A stretch of 14,326 nt of DNA from JAXMHN01 sp964578605 (lineage in GTDB: Bacteria; Verrucomicrobiota; Verrucomicrobiia; Limisphaerales; SIBE01): the NCBI GenBank assembly GCA_964578605.1, contig CAZODO010000135.1, positions 1 through 14,326 on the forward strand. The letters are read 5' to 3'. The position numbers and the translations under genes were made by a program. A model generated the notes under the pieces. That model did not search any database, was not told the DNA's origin, and saw only the letters and a program-made list of their open reading frames with translations. Shown piece by piece: positions 12,434 to 14,326 of this stretch; positions within the stretch are counted from its first letter, which is position 1; each line of letters starts with the position of its first letter.

Positions 12434-13096
12434 TCACGGCGGCGGTGCCGCGCGATAGAAGAGTGTGGTGCTCGGCCGAGGCACCTCGACGACATCACGG
12501 CCGGTCGAAAGAGTCACGGGAGATAACGGAAGCGGCGACCACGAGACCAGATCGGGTGAGGATTCCAGACCAACTCGCGTCTCAACAGGGCCGATCAAGA
12601 GCATGCGCAGCAAATCATTTGTTAAGCTCTGGACCGACAGTCCAATCCCAACCTTCGATGTATCGGGAACACGCCCATTGATCAAGCTGATGTTGACCAA
12701 CCGCAGCGTCGTCCCGCGCGTCACCACGAAATGACGGACCGCACCGTTGCCGTCAAAACGGACGGCATGCCCCGTCGCTTCGAGGATTGTATCCACTTCC
12801 ACCACCAACTCCTTCGCAAACAGAACATCGCCATCGAATGCCAGGACGACGCTGCCCCCATCGTTCACAGCTTGATCAAGCGCGCCGAAATCGGAACTCG
12901 TGAGCGGCGGAGCCCCCTCGAGTTCCCAGCTGCCGAGCGCAGCCACAACCAAAAACCCCGCAGTCAATACTGAGATCACGCATTGGTCAAACGCCCGTCC
13001 TGTCAAGAAATGCGGGATTCGCCTAGTTCCTGAGCGCGTGGGGGCGTTGGAAAGCGAACTTGAATCGTCAGTCGTGCGGGTGTCGATCTTCTTCAT
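12434..13096 (-). CDS. Chimeric secreted protein: choice-of-anchor-Q start joined to a foreign C-terminal module
   Basis: The 220-residue product has a polar leader and a hydrophobic segment (CVISVLTAGFLVVAALGSW), probably an export signal or anchor. Residues about 65-142 are the first turns of a choice-of-anchor-Q beta-helix (ILEATGHAVRFDGNGAVRHF, then TLRLVNISLINGR). They closely match the giant protein (LDATGRSITLDGQGSIRHFE, TLRLINLRLVNGR). There, hundreds of beta-helix residues follow. Here the sequence jumps, at a codon boundary after NGR, into VPDTSKVGIG and the last 78 residues of the LVIVD protein. It lacks the rest of the helix and the DIGAFE end, so it may not fold. A start at 13162 is also open; the one at 13096 places the hydrophobic segment better. 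I infer a gene rebuilt by recombination; function unknown. Confidence 0.65.
   Translation of the reverse strand: MKKIDTRTTDDSSSLSNAPTRSGTRRIPHFLTGRAFDQCVISVLTAGFLVVAALGSWELEGAPPLTSSDFGALDQAVNDGGSVVLAFDGDVLFAKELVVEVDTILEATGHAVRFDGNGAVRHFVVTRGTTLRLVNISLINGRVPDTSKVGIGLSVQSLTNDLLRMLLIGPVETRVGLESSPDLVSWSPLPLSPVTLSTGRDVVEVPRPSTTLFYRAAPPP
12438..12670 (-). repeat. Copy 2 of the 233-bp C-terminal coding repeat
   Basis: This is the partner of 1358-1590, with about 10 substitutions and no insertion or deletion. Some substitutions change residues (for example Ala to Val in GPAETRVG/GPVETRVG and Thr to Ser in LETSPD/LESSPD), and the frame is kept in both copies. Confidence 0.95.
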
Positions 13097-13257
13097 AACG
13101 CTATCGCTGCAACCGTGGCCAGCTCGAGCGGAGCCTGAATCACGGCTCAGGCAATCGCTCATTGTCCACCGGCAGTCACCAGATTAGCGAACGACCGCTG
13201 CGGCGTCTACCTGTGGAAAGTACGTAGGGGAATTTCTGACGGGACGGAGGCAGACTT

Positions 13258-13301
13258 GGACGTTTTCCCGGCTCTGCTCGACTTCGTCCCGTACTTGATC
13301 C
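13258..13301. repeat. Copy 1 of a dispersed ~44-bp intergenic repeat
   Basis: This segment and 14016-14058 share GGAC, then TTCCCGGCTCTG, CTTCGTCCCG and TGATCC in the same orientation, with about five mismatches and one gap. Both lie in non-coding sequence on either side of the toxin-antitoxin remnant. Confidence 0.7.
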
Positions 13302-13346
13302 CAACCTCAGTCCGTTGGGCGGAGCCGCCGTCACCCAAAGAGGGAG

Positions 13347-13371
13347 ACATGTTCTTCCAGGAAAAACATGT
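13347..13371. promoter_or_regulatory. 25-base near-palindrome
   Basis: The outer arms ACATGTT and AACATGT and the inner arms TTCC and GGAA pair around a single central base with one mismatched pair between them. It could be a protein-binding site or a small hairpin. No neighbouring promoter could be assigned. Confidence 0.5.
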
Positions 13372-13534
13372 TCACTTGAGCCAGTGGACAGGCGACATGG
13401 CGGCTGAGGCGACGCAACGCAAGCGGCCACTCTTGAGCCGGGCAGCCCTCCTGCTGGGTGGGCTAGCCGGCGTGGGATTGGAAGTTGCGGCTAATTTCCC
13501 TTGGAAGTCCGTCGAATTCAGATTCGGGGGGCCT

Positions 13535-13717
13535 TTAAACCTGCGGCTGTCGCCAGTTGCCGCTGTCGGATATCGTAATTTCGGTCCGCCCATGGTGCGT
13601 CACCGCCAACGGGCCGGTAAGCTTCGCCCTCCACGACGCCATCTCGCGGGACCCTGCCTGGTGAAGGTACAGTCGCGCCAATGCACTGGGGTCGACGTAG
13701 ACAGAGGCGGCCGTCAT
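13535..13717 (-). pseudogene. Truncated PIN-domain toxin (VapC-like)
   Basis: The 60-residue product starts like a PIN toxin: MTAASVYVDPSALARLYLHQ, with the first catalytic Asp, then SREMASWRAKL and VTHHGRTEI, with the second conserved acid. From about base 13577 on, the sequence leaves the family (TISDSGNWRQPQV) and stops at 13535. A normal VapC has about 130 residues; the segments carrying the later acidic residues are absent, so ribonuclease activity is not expected. The start overlaps the antitoxin stop as ATGA (13714-13717), the same arrangement as at 724-727. I infer loss of the 3' half by deletion or replacement. Confidence 0.8.
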
Positions 13718-13962
13718 CGGCGCTCCTCGTCCCAAAATTGGCGTGTTGCCTCGGCCGAAAGAGCAACGGGCTGCCGTTTCAACAACCGGGCGTAGTAGCC
13801 GGGCAGCGAGGCGCGCCGCCTTGCAACAGCGGGTAGCGCTTTGATCACGTACGCCGGTTCACCACGATCCGTAATCACAATTTCGCCGTATTCCTCGATG
13901 CGCCGCTTAACCCTGCGGAAGTCAGTCCGCAGTTCGCGGATAGTGGCGGTTTTCGCGCTCAC
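13714..13962 (-). CDS. Phd/YefM-family antitoxin, now without a complete toxin
   Basis: This 82-residue protein has the Phd/YefM N-terminal fold: SAKTATIRELRTDFRRVKRR, then IEEYGEIVITDRGEPAYVIK. The conserved strand EIVITDRGEPAYVI is diagnostic. The C-terminal part (SLPGYYARLLKRQPVALSAE and FWDEERR) would bind the toxin. The start is GTG at 13962; the ATG two bases upstream is out of frame and meets TGA at once. A 24-base palindrome lies directly upstream and is the likely operator for self-repression. The toxin it was paired with is truncated, so this is an orphan antitoxin that might still neutralise related PIN toxins or regulate. Confidence 0.88.
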   Translation of the reverse strand: MSAKTATIRELRTDFRRVKRRIEEYGEIVITDRGEPAYVIKALPAVARRRASLPGYYARLLKRQPVALSAEATRQFWDEERR

Positions 13963-13986
13963 ATGTGAAACGTGATCGTTTCACAT
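13963..13986. promoter_or_regulatory. Perfect 10-bp inverted repeat, likely antitoxin operator
   Basis: ATGTGAAACG and CGTTTCACAT flank a four-base spacer (TGAT). The palindrome begins one base upstream of the antitoxin GTG, where a bound dimer would block ribosome or polymerase access. Phd/YefM antitoxins are known to bind palindromes in their own promoters. Confidence 0.7.
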
Positions 13987-14015
13987 AGGGCAGTCAAGTT
14001 TTCACTTCGGGCGGC

Positions 14016-14058
14016 GGACATTTCCCCGGCTCTGTTCGTCTTCGTCCCGCACTGATCC
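14016..14058. repeat. Copy 2 of the dispersed ~44-bp repeat
   Basis: This is the partner of 13258-13301, in the same orientation. The surrounding stretch, 13987-14251, holds no gene I can support; a minus-strand frame of 86 codons starting at 14219 crosses both this repeat and the operator and is not called. Confidence 0.7.
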
Positions 14059-14251
14059 TTTGAGAACGCCGCAAGAGCGTTGGCAAGCGAAACGTGAAGA
14101 GGGATTTGGGCTGTGAGTGCAGCTCCAGTTCCAGCGACAAACGCCTGCGCTGCCTCCTCGGTCGGCAACGCGGCATGCCCGGTGAAGGGGCGTTGGTGGG
14201 TGGATGGTCCTGCCTTCATCTCACGGCAGACAGTCCAGATCGGCCAGGTCT

Positions 14252-14326
14252 TTATCGCGGCTCGTCTCCCCGTTCCACCTCAAAGGCCCCGATATCGCAG
14301 GCGGGACCGGAGGGGCGGGGGACGCC
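14252..14326 (-). CDS. C-terminal end of a choice-of-anchor Q protein, runs off right edge
   Basis: From the right edge the minus strand reads GVPRPSGPACDIGAFEVERG, then DEPR and TAA (14252-14254), 24 codons in an unbroken frame. The GRP or PRP stretch followed by DIGAFE is the end of the choice-of-anchor-Q domain, as in the giant protein (GLGRPAGVHADIGAFE). This protein would stop soon after the domain, without Ig or propeller modules behind it. The rest of the gene lies outside the window, so nothing can be said about its N-terminus. Confidence 0.7.
   Translation of the reverse strand, partial: GVPRPSGPACDIGAFEVERGDEPR

Larger units (their letters stand above)
13097..13534. other. Intergenic stretch without a convincing gene, with a palindrome and a dispersed repeat
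   Basis: I see no gene I can support here. It contains copy 1 of a 44-bp repeat (13258-13301) and a 25-base near-palindrome at 13347-13371. A plus-strand frame starting near 13350 (MFFQEKHVHLSQWTGDMAAE, then LLLGGLAGVGLEVA) is open but runs antisense through the whole toxin-antitoxin remnant and has no recognised homology. The region probably replaced the lost 3' half of the PIN toxin gene. Confidence 0.45.

Noticed and set aside
13256..13795. A 179-codon plus-strand frame with a hydrophobic stretch (LLLGGLAGVGLEVA)
   Set aside because: It runs antisense through the truncated PIN toxin and into the antitoxin, has no recognised homology and crosses a repeat and a palindrome; kept only as a remark for the intergenic stretch.
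13959..14219. An 86-codon minus-strand frame upstream of the Phd-like antitoxin
   Set aside because: It includes the dispersed repeat and the operator palindrome, overlaps the antitoxin start, and shows no family resemblance.

Overview
The window looks like a piece of a high-GC Verrucomicrobiota chromosome, perhaps a Pedosphaera/Limisphaerales-type relative. This is inferred from its mix of very large secreted proteins built from delta-60 repeats, immunoglobulin-like domains and choice-of-anchor-Q beta-helices, Verrucomicrobiota-style C-terminal modules, several small toxin-antitoxin loci and dispersed intergenic repeats. No rRNA, tRNA, CRISPR array or intact transposase was seen.

Layout. 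Bases 1-250 hold a broken choice-of-anchor-Q fragment. Bases 311-990 hold a complete minus-strand AbrB-type antitoxin/PIN toxin pair. Bases 1043-1324 are a plus-strand gene remnant. Bases 1354-3285 encode a secreted LVIVD-repeat/Ig protein. Bases 3353-3733 are a doubtful small gene. Bases 3657-9197 encode an 1846-residue protein with a mirror-like order: propeller, three Ig, beta-helix, three Ig, propeller. In front of it, and in the same frame, lies the 5' remnant of another secreted-protein gene (9198-9677). Bases 9937-10375 contain a decayed, internally deleted paralogue of the next gene plus a HicA-like toxin tail. Bases 10379-11575 encode the most unusual protein of the window: a degenerate response-regulator receiver, a LuxR helix-turn-helix and an IS1595-type zinc ribbon/helix-turn-helix without the transposase catalytic domain. 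A divergent hicBA pair follows (11875-12298). Then come a strong hairpin, a chimeric beta-helix gene (12434-13096), an intergenic stretch with repeats, a Phd-like antitoxin whose PIN toxin is truncated (13535-13962), and the tail of another choice-of-anchor-Q gene at the right edge.

Two themes recur. The first is module shuffling among surface or secreted protein genes. A 233-bp segment coding for the last 78 residues is about 96% identical between the genes at 1354 and 12434, and in the latter it replaces most of a beta-helix. The second is decay: at least six broken genes and three or four toxin-antitoxin loci in 14 kb make this an accessory region with high turnover. The intact genes do not form one pathway. 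The secreted proteins act outside the cytoplasm, while the toxin-antitoxin pairs and the receiver/zinc-ribbon protein are cytoplasmic.
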